Below are positions 53,409 to 62,335 of a stretch of DNA of 64,000 bases, in pieces. The translations under genes were made by a program, and so were the position numbers. Positions within the stretch are counted from its first letter, which is position 1. The number at the start of each line of letters is the position of its first letter. A model generated the notes under the pieces. It saw only the letters and a program-made list of their open reading frames with translations. It was not told the DNA's origin and made no database searches. The DNA comes from Acidobacteriota bacterium (GTDB lineage Bacteria; Acidobacteriota; Terriglobia; Acidiferrales; UBA7541), in contig JAJPIE010000072.1 of NCBI GenBank assembly GCA_021324935.1, positions 1-64,000 on the forward strand, read 5' to 3'.

Positions 53409-53434
53409 TGTATCGAATTTTTCAATTCGATACA
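53409..53434. promoter_or_regulatory. perfect palindrome upstream of the aspartate kinase gene
   Basis: TGTATCGAATT-TTTC-AATTCGATACA: an 11-bp perfect inverted repeat with a 4-nt loop, in an A+T-rich patch unlike its surroundings. No T-tract follows on the minus strand, so it is unlikely to terminate the upstream arginase-like gene; it lies just upstream of a TAGAAT -10 candidate (53372-53377, minus strand), which suits an operator. Confidence 0.5.
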
Positions 53435-53533
53435 TTGGGTTCTTACCGCCTGCCGGCGCAGGAGGCCCCAGCTGCCCCCTATGACTACCAGGGGAATTAA
53501 TGAGCATGGGCGATGAAGGGCGTATTGCGCGGA

Positions 53534-54517
53534 TTAGACAGGAGCGGAGGTGGCATCCTCCGCCGCCGGAGTGGCGGCAGGAGCAGGAGGCGGAGTCAGC
53601 GCCGCAAGCCGCGCCGAAAGAACATCCGCCAGGAGATCAATGACTTTTTTCGCGGCAGAACCATCCGCATCCCGATCCGGGTTGTATTGCGCAATATCCA
53701 AACCCAGAAGATTCTTTTCTTTTCCAAATTCCGTGAGCGCCGTGCGCACTTCCGCGAGGGACAGCCCGCCGGAATCCGGGACGTTGGTAGCGGGAAATTC
53801 TTCCTGGGCAATCACATCCAGGTCGAGGTGAATCACAAATTCGCGCGCCTGGGCATGCAGACGGAGCAATGCGTCTTGCGCCGATTTTTCCGCGCCCATG
53901 GCCTGAATTTCCATCGCAGAAACATGCCGCATCGGAGAGCGCGAGAGGAATTCCCGCTCCGCCGAATCCATCCGTACAAGGCCGTATATCAGCGTGTCCG
54001 GTTCGCGAACCAGAGGCGGCTCGCCCCAAAAACGAACCAGTTCCGGCGCACCCTTCCCGATGATCCCGGCGAGGGCCATGCCATCAAGACGGCCGGAAGG
54101 CGTGGTGGCCGGCGTGTTCAAATCCGCGTCCCGATCGAACCAAAGCAAACTGAGTTGCTTGTAGTAACGGCGCGCCCCGGCCAGCACCGCCAGGATTTGC
54201 GTGCAGTCTCCCCCGAGCACAACTAGCAACGCGCCGGATTTAATGGCGATTTCCGCGCGAGGCCTCAGGTCATGCAATGCGGCCACAATTTCAGTGACGT
54301 TGCGGGAACGCTTGAGTTCTTCGTCTTCCGCAAACAAACGCGGCGTGCAATCGCCGAGATCGGTAACCTCATAACCAACGGATTGCAGGCGCTCGACAAG
54401 CCCCGCGGCGCGAAGCGCGGCGGGAGCTCTCTCGCTTCCAGCCAGAAAGGAAGCGGCGCTGGAGGGCGCACCGAGGATGGCAAGCTTGTTCGGCTGACGG
54501 ACGATTTTGACCGCCAA
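53534..54517 (-). CDS. arginase/agmatinase-fold protein with altered metal ligands
   Basis: 327 residues from TTG-54517, chosen because AAGGAG sits 6 nt upstream; an in-frame ATG-54553 has no ribosome site. Ureohydrolase fold: GAPSSAAS near the start, VVLGGDCT, LLWFDRDADLNTP, HLDLDVIAQEEFPATNVPDSGGLS. Canonical arginase uses GGDH, DAHAD and DxD to bind two Mn ions; here the first His is Cys105 and the second His is Asp130, while Asp128, Asp132, Asp232 and Asp234 remain. The metal site must differ, so arginine hydrolysis should not be assumed. The C-terminus is Pro/Ala rich. Confidence 0.8.
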   Translation of the reverse strand: MAVKIVRQPNKLAILGAPSSAASFLAGSERAPAALRAAGLVERLQSVGYEVTDLGDCTPRLFAEDEELKRSRNVTEIVAALHDLRPRAEIAIKSGALLVVLGGDCTQILAVLAGARRYYKQLSLLWFDRDADLNTPATTPSGRLDGMALAGIIGKGAPELVRFWGEPPLVREPDTLIYGLVRMDSAEREFLSRSPMRHVSAMEIQAMGAEKSAQDALLRLHAQAREFVIHLDLDVIAQEEFPATNVPDSGGLSLAEVRTALTEFGKEKNLLGLDIAQYNPDRDADGSAAKKVIDLLADVLSARLAALTPPPAPAATPAAEDATSAPV

Positions 54518-54658
54518 GGTATGCTCCTTGTGCTGCGGAAATCGTATGGCCAATTACCGATGGCCAATAGAGCGAACTGCCGGGAACGGGCGGATTTTGC
54601 CGGGAAATACCCTGCCCCGGCAATACTTGAAAGTTGTGACGGACGCGCCTGGCCGGGG

Positions 54659-55628
54659 TTAGCGGCGCGGCGCCGGTGCGATGGACTGCAGCTCCGGAGG
54701 CAGCGTAAAACGCACGTCCTCACGAATTAGGTCCAGATCGCGCTGGTCCGTAAAACCAAACTCTGCAAGGCGCTCGCTCACCTGCTCCACCAGAATTTCC
54801 GGAGCGGAGGCGCCGGCGGTGAGCCCGATGCGGGTGACGCCATCGAGCCACCCTGGGTCAATGTCTCTTGCGGAATCGATAAGCTTCGCCTTGCGGTTCA
54901 AGCGCTGTGCGAGTTCGACGAGCCGGTTCGAGTTCGAACTGTTCTGCGAGCCAACCACCAGAATGAGATCCACGTCCTTGGCCACCTGCTCTACCGCTTC
55001 CTGGCGGTTCTGCGTGGCGTAGCAGATATCGTCGCTCGCGGGACCGATGATCTTCGGGAATCGCTGACGCAGGCGCGCGACAATTTCCTGCGTGTCGTAG
55101 AGGCTCAATGTGGTTTGCGTCAGAAACGCCAGGCGTTCCGGATCCTCGACTTGCAGCGCGTCCACGGCGGCGACCGAATCCACAACGAGGGTACGATCCG
55201 GAGCTTCTCCCGAGGTGCCGATGATTTCCTGATGGTCCTTGTGGCCAATCAGGATGATGGTTCGCTTTTCGCGGGCAAATTTCAGCGCTTCCAGATGAAC
55301 TTTGGTTACCAAGGGGCATGTGGCATCGATCACCTGCAGCAGCCGGTCTTTCGCCTCCTGGCGCACCGTGGGGGGAACGCCGTGGGCGCTGAAAACAAGC
55401 ACGGAATTCGAGGGAACTTCCTCGATGGTCTCGACAAAAATGGCGCCGGCGGCGGAGTTGCTCCACTACGTAAGTGTTGTGGACGATTTCGTGATGAACA
55501 TAGACGGGCGCGCCGTAGGCTTCCAGCGCCAGTTCGACGATGTCAACGGCGCGGACCACGCCAGCGCAAAAGCCGCGCGGCCGCACGCGCAAAAGGGTCT
55601 TCGTAGAGGCTGCCGTTTGGACCGACAT
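54659..55628 (-). pseudogene. ispH: ispH (HMBPP reductase) broken by a frameshift
   Basis: 4-hydroxy-3-methylbut-2-enyl diphosphate reductase, last step of the MEP isoprenoid pathway. ATG-55628 has AGGAG 5 nt upstream. The first frame reads to VVEQLR, then the next frame continues [13 protein letters not shown] and to the end; the shift lies in the GC-rich run 55443-55455 (13 nt where 15 fit the family, consistent with a 2-nt loss). Rejoined, the ~323-residue product has all three Fe-S cysteines ([21 protein letters not shown]), SNSNRL and GASAPE. Either a true inactivation or, since ispH is usually essential, a sequence error. Confidence 0.88.
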
Positions 55629-55778
55629 CTGGCTCCTAAACTACTGAATTTTCAAGCTTCCATCATACCAAAGTCGCTAAAACTGTGCATGGAAACCGTT
55701 GCCTGCATGCAGAAAGCGGTGGCCAAAACCTGTCTCTTGGTACAGACCGCTCGCGCCCGAAGTGGCGTAAAATACCAC

Positions 55779-56141
55779 ATGAAGGAACTTCTTGGGATGG
55801 AGCCGCAGACACACCAAAACCGGCGACGGAGCGAGCGGGTCCTGCTACGTATGTCCGTCATGGTGCTTGCGGAGAACGAAGAGCGGCGCCAGATTCAGGA
55901 AGAGGCCAAGACTCAAGTGGTGAACGCTCACGGCGGGCTGATGCAGATGACCTCGCACCTCCACGTCGGCCAATCGTTCCTGCTGCATAATCCCCAAACA
56001 GGTAGAGAGATCAGTTGCCGCGTGGTGCGCGTGGAAGAAGCCGGCCTGGAGTTTTACAGCATCGCCTTTGAGTTTGACCGGGCCGATCCGAAATTCTGGC
56101 CGGTGACCTTTCCTCCCATGGACTGGGGACTCCCTTCCTGA
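55779..56141 (+). CDS. PilZ-domain protein
   Basis: 120 residues from ATG-55779; ATG-55797 is an alternative, and the long upstream frame is not protein-like. NRRRSERV resembles the RxxxR c-di-GMP-binding arm of PilZ domains, and the second motif is represented by NAHGGLMQM in place of D/NxSxxG. The rest is a beta-barrel-like core (LHVGQSFLLHNPQ, CRVVRVEE). A TAAAAT hexamer (55768-55773) is a -10 candidate close to the start. Probably a small c-di-GMP effector; binding is inferred. Confidence 0.72.
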   Translation: MKELLGMEPQTHQNRRRSERVLLRMSVMVLAENEERRQIQEEAKTQVVNAHGGLMQMTSHLHVGQSFLLHNPQTGREISCRVVRVEEAGLEFYSIAFEFDRADPKFWPVTFPPMDWGLPS

Positions 56142-56249
56142 CTCTTCGAGATTAACCGTACGCGCAGGACGGGAGCGGCAATGGGCGCGAGTGACCGCAT
56201 CCAACTTTTTGTCAGAAACCGTGTTTAAGCTAGCGTGGAGGTACGTTAA

Positions 56250-56918
56250 GTGGATCTGAGTAGACGAGCAGGTGCAATTCTGATGGCCAGCATATTGGCT
56301 GGCGGTCTTTTTCTCTCCGGCTGCGACGACAACGTGGAAATCATCCGCGACCCGGATATTCGCATTGCCAAAGGCATGACATGGGCCTGGCGCCCCGTCA
56401 ACGCGCCGGAAGGCCGGCGAACAAATGCGGACGACCGGAAAGTCCTGTCGCGTGACGTGATTACGCCAGAGCCGCAGCAGCGCCTGGAAAGCAATCGCGA
56501 CTGGAACACGGAAGCGAACCGCGACGTGCTCAAAGGCGCGATCGCCAAAAGCCTCCAGTCGAAGGGCCTTACGCAAGTTGGGGATCCGTCGATTGCGGAC
56601 TTCTGGGTCGATTACCACGTGGCGGTGCGAACCCAGACAGCAACGGTTCAACGTGTTTACCCAGGCGGTTATCCCGGCGTAGTCTGCGGACCCTACGGCT
56701 GCTGGTCCGGCTGGGGCTGGGGACCTCCTGAAGTGGAATATCAAAACGTCCACTACCACGAAGGAACCTTTGTGATCGACCTGGCGTTGCGGCAGCCGAG
56801 GAAACTCGCGTACCGTGCGATCAGCCAGAAAGCGCTGAGCAACAGGCACACAATCTCGCCGTACCAGGCGGATGAAGCGGTTAGCCACCTGTTGAAGGGG
56901 CTGAAGCCACAGTCATAA
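56250..56918 (+). CDS. DUF4136-like lipoprotein
   Basis: 222 residues from GTG-56250, with GGAGG about 10 nt upstream. Signal peptide with lipobox LSGC at about residues 22-25, so lipid-anchored. The body matches the DUF4136 pattern: a TWAWRP segment near the N-terminus, an internal EANRDVLKGAIAKSLQSKGL helix, DFWVDYHVAV, a Gly/Tyr/Trp-rich insert (about 135-165), then GTFVIDLALRQPRKLAYRAIS. Function of the family is unknown. A hairpin terminator follows. Confidence 0.82.
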   Translation: MDLSRRAGAILMASILAGGLFLSGCDDNVEIIRDPDIRIAKGMTWAWRPVNAPEGRRTNADDRKVLSRDVITPEPQQRLESNRDWNTEANRDVLKGAIAKSLQSKGLTQVGDPSIADFWVDYHVAVRTQTATVQRVYPGGYPGVVCGPYGCWSGWGWGPPEVEYQNVHYHEGTFVIDLALRQPRKLAYRAISQKALSNRHTISPYQADEAVSHLLKGLKPQS

Positions 56919-56942
56919 GTCTTGAGCGTTTAAGAAAAGAAC

Positions 56943-56980
56943 ACCGGGAGCGCCAGCGCGTGGCTCCCGGTATGTATTTT
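56943..56980 (+). terminator. intrinsic terminator between convergent genes
   Basis: ACCGGGAGC (56943-56951) pairs with GCTCCCGGT (56963-56971), followed by ATGTATTTT. The left flank is A-rich (AAGAAAAGAA), giving a T-rich tail on the other strand, so it may also end the leftward ABC-F gene. Confidence 0.78.
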
Positions 56981-57008
56981 CTAGGTCCTCGTTGATTAAC
57001 GATTTGCG

Positions 57009-58658
57009 TTACCGGCGGCCCTTGACGACCGCCGCCGGCTTTTGCGCGCGGGCCTGGAATTCCTCGTAGGTTCCCTTGAAGTCCTCAATTTTACCGCTGT
57101 GAATGTGCCAGATGCGCGTGGCCACTTCGTCCAGCACATCCTCGTCGTGAGTCACAAAAAGCACCGTACCTTCAAATTTTTGCAGGGCGATGTTTAGGGC
57201 GTTGATTGATTCGAGATCGAGGTTGTTGGTCGGTTCGTCGAGCACCAGGAAGTTTGGCTTCTGGAGCATCAGCCTGCAGAAGATCAATCGCGCCTGTTCG
57301 CCGCCGGAAAGGCCGGAGGTGGGCTTCAGAGCGTCTTCACCGCTGAACAGCATCTGCCCAAGAACGCCACGAATTTCCTCTTGCAGTGCTTGAGGCTTGA
57401 ACTGCCATAGCCAATCCAGAGCGTTGATGCCTTTGGATTTGTCGATGGTGTAGCCAAAATCCTGCGGAAAATACCCGACTTTGACTTCGTGTCCCCAGAT
57501 AACGTTGCCGGAATCGATTGGGAATTCGCGTTCCGCATCGCCGATAGATTGTCCGGCGTTGCGGATGAGGGACTTCAGCATCGTGGTTTTACCCGCGCCG
57601 TTGCGGCCGGTCACGGCAATTTTTTCTCCGCGCGTGACGTGCGCGGAGAAGTTCGGGATGACTTTCAATCCATCGTAGGACTTCGAGAGATGCTTGATTT
57701 CCAGCGGTTGCCGGCCTGATGGCACTTCGAACTGGAAGCGGATATAGGGACGCTGGATATTGGAACGCGCCAATTCGGAAACCTGCAGGCGCTCGACTTC
57801 TTTTTTGCGCGAGGTCGCCTGAGCCGAGCGCGTACCCGCGGAGAAGCGAGCGATGAACTCATTGAGTTGCGCGATTTTCTTTTCACGCGCGGCATTCTCC
57901 GCTTCCATACGGGCACGAATCTGCGTCTTGGCGATCACCATGTCGTCGTAGCCGCCGGGGTACATGATGATGGTCTGGTAGTCGATGTCCGCGGTATGCG
58001 TGCAAACGCTGTTGAGGAAGTGTCGGTCGTGCGAGATGACGATCAACACACCGTGGTACTCGATGAGATATTCCTTCAACCAGTGGACGGAATCGAGGTC
58101 GAGGTTGTTGGTCGGCTCGTCGAGCAGCAAGGCTGATGGATTGCCGAAAAGCGCTTGCGCCAGCAACACGCGTACTTTCTGGCCGCCTTGAAGCTCGCCC
58201 ATTTTGCGCTCGTGCAGACCGGCTTCGATGCCCAAGCCGTCGAGCAGCACCCCCGCGTCGGCTTCGGCCTCGTAGCCGTTTTCTTCGCCTACGATACCTT
58301 CAAGTTCGCCAAGACGCATGCCGTCGGCATCCGTCAACTCTTCGTGCGGTTTGGCATAAAGCGCTTCACGCTCCTGCAAGGCATTCCAGAGGATGGTATT
58401 GCCCATGATGACCGTGTCAATCACACGATATTTATCAAACGCAAACTGGTCCTGCCGCAGGATGCCGATTTTTCTGGGCCGGGTAACCGTGCCGTTGGTT
58501 GGGTCCAGTTCGCCAGTCAGGATTTTCATAAAGGTGGACTTCCCGGCGCCATTCGGCCCTGTAATGGCATAGCGGCGGCCGGCCATAAAGGTTGTGGTCA
58601 CGTCCTCGAACAGGACGCGCGCGCCGAAGCGCATAGTGACGTTTTCGACGGAGATCAT
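57009..58658 (-). CDS. ABC-F family ATPase (YbiT-like)
   Basis: 549 residues, two ABC domains with no membrane segments, acting on ribosomes. Domain 1: Walker A GPNGAGKST, signature LQGGQ instead of LSGGQ, Walker B LLLDEPTNNLDL, SHDRHFL. A charged linker (about 245-300; AREKKIAQLNEFIARFSAGTR) inserts before domain 2: GRNGAGKTT, LSGGEQARL, VLDEPTNNLDLES, THDEDVL. Start ATG-58658 with AGGAAGG close upstream. The EttA/Uup/YbiT group modulates translation; antibiotic resistance is possible but nothing specific shows it. Confidence 0.94.
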   Translation of the reverse strand: MISVENVTMRFGARVLFEDVTTTFMAGRRYAITGPNGAGKSTFMKILTGELDPTNGTVTRPRKIGILRQDQFAFDKYRVIDTVIMGNTILWNALQEREALYAKPHEELTDADGMRLGELEGIVGEENGYEAEADAGVLLDGLGIEAGLHERKMGELQGGQKVRVLLAQALFGNPSALLLDEPTNNLDLDSVHWLKEYLIEYHGVLIVISHDRHFLNSVCTHTADIDYQTIIMYPGGYDDMVIAKTQIRARMEAENAAREKKIAQLNEFIARFSAGTRSAQATSRKKEVERLQVSELARSNIQRPYIRFQFEVPSGRQPLEIKHLSKSYDGLKVIPNFSAHVTRGEKIAVTGRNGAGKTTMLKSLIRNAGQSIGDAEREFPIDSGNVIWGHEVKVGYFPQDFGYTIDKSKGINALDWLWQFKPQALQEEIRGVLGQMLFSGEDALKPTSGLSGGEQARLIFCRLMLQKPNFLVLDEPTNNLDLESINALNIALQKFEGTVLFVTHDEDVLDEVATRIWHIHSGKIEDFKGTYEEFQARAQKPAAVVKGRR

Positions 58659-58770
58659 AACCTTCCTATTTTAGCGTGAGACTGCTGGCGCGCGCCAAAT
58701 CAAAGATTCGATGCTTGGCGCTGCTTGACACAATTTCCTGCGCGCCATAAGGTGCTGCCACGGAGTAAAC

Positions 58771-60000
58771 ATGAAGAAACCCAGCGTAGTAGCCATCCTC
58801 TTGGGGTGCAGCTTTGTTGCTTCCCTCCTGTTGCTGACTGGAGGCAAGGCCTCTCCGGAGCCCGGTGGCGAAACGCTTTGGCCAACAAGAGGCTGGACCC
58901 AAGCGACTCCAGCGAGTGTGGGATTGAATGAGACGGCGTTGCAGGCCTTGGACAAGGAAATCGCCGGCGGCAAGTTCTATCTGATCGACAGTTTTACTGT
59001 ATTTCGTTGCGGCAAGAAGGTGTTCGAACGCAAGTACGCGCATGACTACGCGAATATTTACGGCAAACAGGCCAAGGAAAAAGGTCCGCTGAACGCGCGG
59101 CTGACCGGTCGCTACAACTACTTCGACCTGGAGTGGCACCCGTATTTTCACGGCAGCGATTTGCACACCATGCAATCGGTCAGTAAGACGGTCACCTCGG
59201 TCATCATCGGCATTGCGCGGACGCGCGGCGATTTCAAGGCAGGACTGGACACGCCCGTTTTGCACTATTTCGACGTGGCGAAAGTGAAGAATGTGGATGA
59301 CCGGAAGCGCCGGATAACTCTGCGCGACGTGCTAACGATGACTACTGGCCTGGAATGGAACGAGCAAGCGGTTTCCTACGACGATCCTCGCAGCGATTCC
59401 AGCCTGATGGAAGCCACCGACGACTGGGTACAATACGTGATTGACAAGCCCATGGCCGAAGCGCCCGGCAAGAAGTTCAATTACAGCAGCGGCGCCACGG
59501 AACTGCTCGCGTACATCTTCCAAAAGGAGACCGGGCAGGACATCGATAATTACGGCCAGAAATACTTGTTTGAGCCACTGGGAATCCAACACCATTGGAA
59601 ACGAACCTACAGCGGCGTTGTCGATACCGAAGGCGGCCTGTATTTGAATCCCGACGATCTGGCCAAGATTGGCTATCTCTATCTGAATGACGGGAAGTGG
59701 GAGGGGAAACAACGCGTTTCGGCGGATTGGGTGAAGGCATCGCTCACTCCTTTTATTGGCGTGCAGCCCGGCCTCGAATACGGATACAAGTGGTGGCTAT
59801 ACGACAGGAAGGATTCGAAAGAGCTTGTGTGGATGGCGCTGGGATTCGGCGGACAGCGGCTGATGGTTTTCCCGGATGAGCAAATGATCGCGGTGCTGAC
59901 GGGCTGGGATATTTTGGGCGAAAAAAGAGAAGGCGAGGACATCGTTGCGCGCGTGCTGGGCGCGGTCCAAACCAAGAACTGTGGAGGCGCTGGTCAGTAA
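58771..60000 (+). CDS. exported serine beta-lactamase/class C-type hydrolase
   Basis: 409 residues. Signal peptide about 1-28 (VVAILLGCSFVASLLLL). Serine-hydrolase motifs: S136-x-x-K139 (MQSVSKT), a YSS at the Y-x-N position (KFNYSSGATE), LRDVLTMTTGLEW, and GFGGQ in place of K-T-G. This is the broad PBP/beta-lactamase-related esterase family (DUF-like, EstB or D-aminopeptidase); true beta-lactamase activity should not be assumed. ATG-58771 has GGAG 5 nt upstream. Its stop overlaps the next SDR start (TAATG). Confidence 0.87.
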   Translation: MKKPSVVAILLGCSFVASLLLLTGGKASPEPGGETLWPTRGWTQATPASVGLNETALQALDKEIAGGKFYLIDSFTVFRCGKKVFERKYAHDYANIYGKQAKEKGPLNARLTGRYNYFDLEWHPYFHGSDLHTMQSVSKTVTSVIIGIARTRGDFKAGLDTPVLHYFDVAKVKNVDDRKRRITLRDVLTMTTGLEWNEQAVSYDDPRSDSSLMEATDDWVQYVIDKPMAEAPGKKFNYSSGATELLAYIFQKETGQDIDNYGQKYLFEPLGIQHHWKRTYSGVVDTEGGLYLNPDDLAKIGYLYLNDGKWEGKQRVSADWVKASLTPFIGVQPGLEYGYKWWLYDRKDSKELVWMALGFGGQRLMVFPDEQMIAVLTGWDILGEKREGEDIVARVLGAVQTKNCGGAGQ

Positions 60001-60782
60001 TGCTGCTGGAAAACAAAGTCGCCCTGATCACGGGCTCCGGGCGCGGGATCGGCCGGGCCATGGCGCTGCTGTTCGCCCAGGAAGGTGCAGCGGTGTTTCT
60101 CACAGCGCGCACCGGCAGCGAATTGGCTGCCGTGGAAAAGGAAATCACCAGCCAGGGCGGAATGGCAGCGCACGCAACGGCCGATCTCACCCTGGAAATG
60201 GATGTCGAGCGTGTGTTCAGCGTGGCGGAGAAGAAATTTGGCCGCGTAGATATTCTGGTGAACAACGCCGGGCACTATGGCCCCGTAGTTCCAGTGGAAG
60301 AGTATCCTCTCGACGAATTCGACAAGGTGATCGCCGTGCATTTGCGCGCGGCGTTTTTGCTGAGCAAGCTGTCTTTGCCGGGAATGTATGCTCGCAAGTC
60401 TGGCGTGATTCTGAATGTTTCGAGCTTGTCGGCGAAGGCGGCGTTTCCGTGGGGATCCGCGTATGCGGCTGCGAAGGCAGGTCTGCTGGGTTTGACGCGC
60501 TATACGGCCGCTGAGGCGGCACGCAATGGAGTGCGCGTGAACGCCCTATGCCCCGGCCCAGTGACGGAAACCGCGATGAGCAAGGAACTCGGCAACACCT
60601 TGGCAAAGAGATTAAACGTCAGCCCGGAAGAGCAACTGAAAGGATTTCTCGGCTCGATCCTGCAGGGCCGCGGTCAAACAGCTATGGAAATCGCCCAGGC
60701 CGCGCTTTTCCTCTGTTCGGATATGTCCAGCGCCATGGTGGGCCAATCCATCAACGTCGACGGTGGCGCAGCATTCTACTGA
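60000..60782 (+). CDS. short-chain dehydrogenase/reductase (FabG-like)
   Basis: 260 residues, classical SDR: TGSGRGIGRAM, DILVNNAGHYGP, catalytic Ser in VSSLSAKAAF, YAAAK, LCPGPVTET, and a C-terminal SSAMVGQSINVDGG. Compared with FabG the substrate region is not diagnostic. The start overlaps the hydrolase stop by one base, so the two are translationally coupled and may work in sequence (ester cleavage then oxidation/reduction). Convergent with the amidohydrolase gene 14 bp away. Confidence 0.9.
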   Translation: MLLENKVALITGSGRGIGRAMALLFAQEGAAVFLTARTGSELAAVEKEITSQGGMAAHATADLTLEMDVERVFSVAEKKFGRVDILVNNAGHYGPVVPVEEYPLDEFDKVIAVHLRAAFLLSKLSLPGMYARKSGVILNVSSLSAKAAFPWGSAYAAAKAGLLGLTRYTAAEAARNGVRVNALCPGPVTETAMSKELGNTLAKRLNVSPEEQLKGFLGSILQGRGQTAMEIAQAALFLCSDMSSAMVGQSINVDGGAAFY

Positions 60783-60796
60783 GTGTTCGGCGCGGG

Positions 60797-62110
60797 TCAG
60801 CGAAAATCGTTTTTGAAGACGCTGCCGCCTTTCATGACGAATTTCACGCGCTCCAATTCGGTAATGTCTTTGAGCGGATCGCCCGAGACGGCCACCAGAT
60901 CGGCCCACTTGCCTGCTTCGACGGTGCCCATCTTGTCGGACCAGCCGAGCAATTCCGCCGCGGTGGTGGTCGCGGTGCGGATCGCCTGCATCGGCGTCAT
61001 GCCATAGTTCACGTAATATTCGAACTCCTTGGCTTGGTTGAGTTCGCGCCAGTCGAAGCCGCCGGCGTCGGTGCCCAGCACAATCTTGACGTTCTTTTTC
61101 AGCGCCAGTTGAAAAGCGGCCTTTTCGGTATCCACCATCCTGATCCAGTTGCCGGCCCGGCCCGGCGCCACGTACGCGCCCACAATGATCGTCGGCACCC
61201 AATAAACGCCGCGGCGCGCCATTTCCTCCATTTCGGTTTCCGTCAAACCGTCCCCGTGCTCGATCGAATCGACGCCCGCCCGCAACGCGGCGGCAATGCC
61301 GTCGCTGCCAATCGCATGCGCTGCGACCTTGTGGCCCAGGCGATGGGTTTCTTCGACAATTTCCTTGGCCTCTTCATCCGTGAAATTCACGTGGCTGTGC
61401 AGCACGCCGTCCGGCCCATAGAAATAGCCATGGTCGGAGTAATACTTGATCCAGTCCGCGCCGTGGGAAATCTGCTCGCGCACGGCCTTGCGCACTCCCT
61501 CGACTCCATCAGCGTACTCGACGCCCTGCGGCACTTCGATTTCCCAGGAGTAGTCGAGCGGGCCATACATGCCGGTGGGCGTCATCGCGCGCGTGGAGAC
61601 CTGCATGTGCGGCCCGGGAATTTCGCCGCGATTGATGGCCTTCTTCACGTCGACGTCGGCGTACATCGCGCCTTCGGTTTCGACGTCGCGCAGGCAGGTA
61701 AAGCCGTGGCCCAGGGCGATTTGCGCGTTGCGCGCCGCCAGGATGGCACGGTAAGGAATGGATTCTTTCAAAAGCTGGTTGTCGTACTCCTCCTGCGTGA
61801 TGTCGCCCTGAAGCAGCACGTGCGTGTGCGCATCGACGAAGCCCGGCAGCACGGTGGCATTTGAAAGATCGAGCAATTCCACGCCCGCCGGCGCGGAACC
61901 TCCCGGCGTTATGCTCACAATTTTGTCGCCTTCGACAAGGATGAGCGCATTGGCAATCGGCCTTTCACTTTTCCCGTCGATCAGGTGGCCAGCGCGAATG
62001 GCGATCTTTTTCGGGGGAGCCGCAGATTTCTCTTGGGCTCGACTGGCGCTAATGCAAACGGATGTTGCGGAAAGCAGGCAGAGGGAAAAGCACGCGGTCA
62101 ATCGATTCAT
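60797..62110 (-). CDS. exported amidohydrolase, prolidase/imidazolonepropionase-like
   Basis: 437 residues from ATG-62110, which has GGAGG 5 nt upstream (an ATG two codons earlier does not). Signal peptide about 1-26 (ACFSLCLLSATSVCISASRA). Metal-site motifs: VDAHTHV, WIKYYSDH (probably the bridging Lys), KVAAHAIG, SIEHGDGL, VLGTDAGGF. This matches the periplasmic Xaa-Pro dipeptidase/imidazolonepropionase-like group. Leaves the cell and probably hydrolyses peptides or cyclic amides; substrate unknown. Confidence 0.88.
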   Translation of the reverse strand: MNRLTACFSLCLLSATSVCISASRAQEKSAAPPKKIAIRAGHLIDGKSERPIANALILVEGDKIVSITPGGSAPAGVELLDLSNATVLPGFVDAHTHVLLQGDITQEEYDNQLLKESIPYRAILAARNAQIALGHGFTCLRDVETEGAMYADVDVKKAINRGEIPGPHMQVSTRAMTPTGMYGPLDYSWEIEVPQGVEYADGVEGVRKAVREQISHGADWIKYYSDHGYFYGPDGVLHSHVNFTDEEAKEIVEETHRLGHKVAAHAIGSDGIAAALRAGVDSIEHGDGLTETEMEEMARRGVYWVPTIIVGAYVAPGRAGNWIRMVDTEKAAFQLALKKNVKIVLGTDAGGFDWRELNQAKEFEYYVNYGMTPMQAIRTATTTAAELLGWSDKMGTVEAGKWADLVAVSGDPLKDITELERVKFVMKGGSVFKNDFR

Positions 62111-62210
62111 GGTCACCTCCAGGGCGCGGCCACGATAACAGACTTGGAGGCGCGAAGAAAAGCGTGCGTCTGGATTCGCCCAGCACCGAAAATTAGACTT
62201 TGACCGGAAT

Positions 62211-62244
62211 TAAAAGAGCCAGCCGCTCTCTCAGGACGGCTGGC
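62211..62244 (-). terminator. intrinsic terminator of the small membrane-protein gene
   Basis: GCCAGCCG (62218-62225) pairs with CGGCTGGC (62237-62244). On the minus strand the hairpin is followed by TCTTTTAATT. It lies about 90 nt downstream of the stop at 62336. Confidence 0.65.
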
Positions 62245-62335
62245 CCACGTGTTTCTCACAGATTTGAAAACCGCCCCAGGCTGGACCAGTTCTCAAGTCT
62301 GCGTGCTCTGGCAAGCAGAATGAAACGCAAACTGA

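Noticed and set aside
55302..55778. Upstream extension of the PilZ gene
   Set aside because: It runs antisense through ispH and lacks a ribosome site; PilZ homology begins only after 55797.
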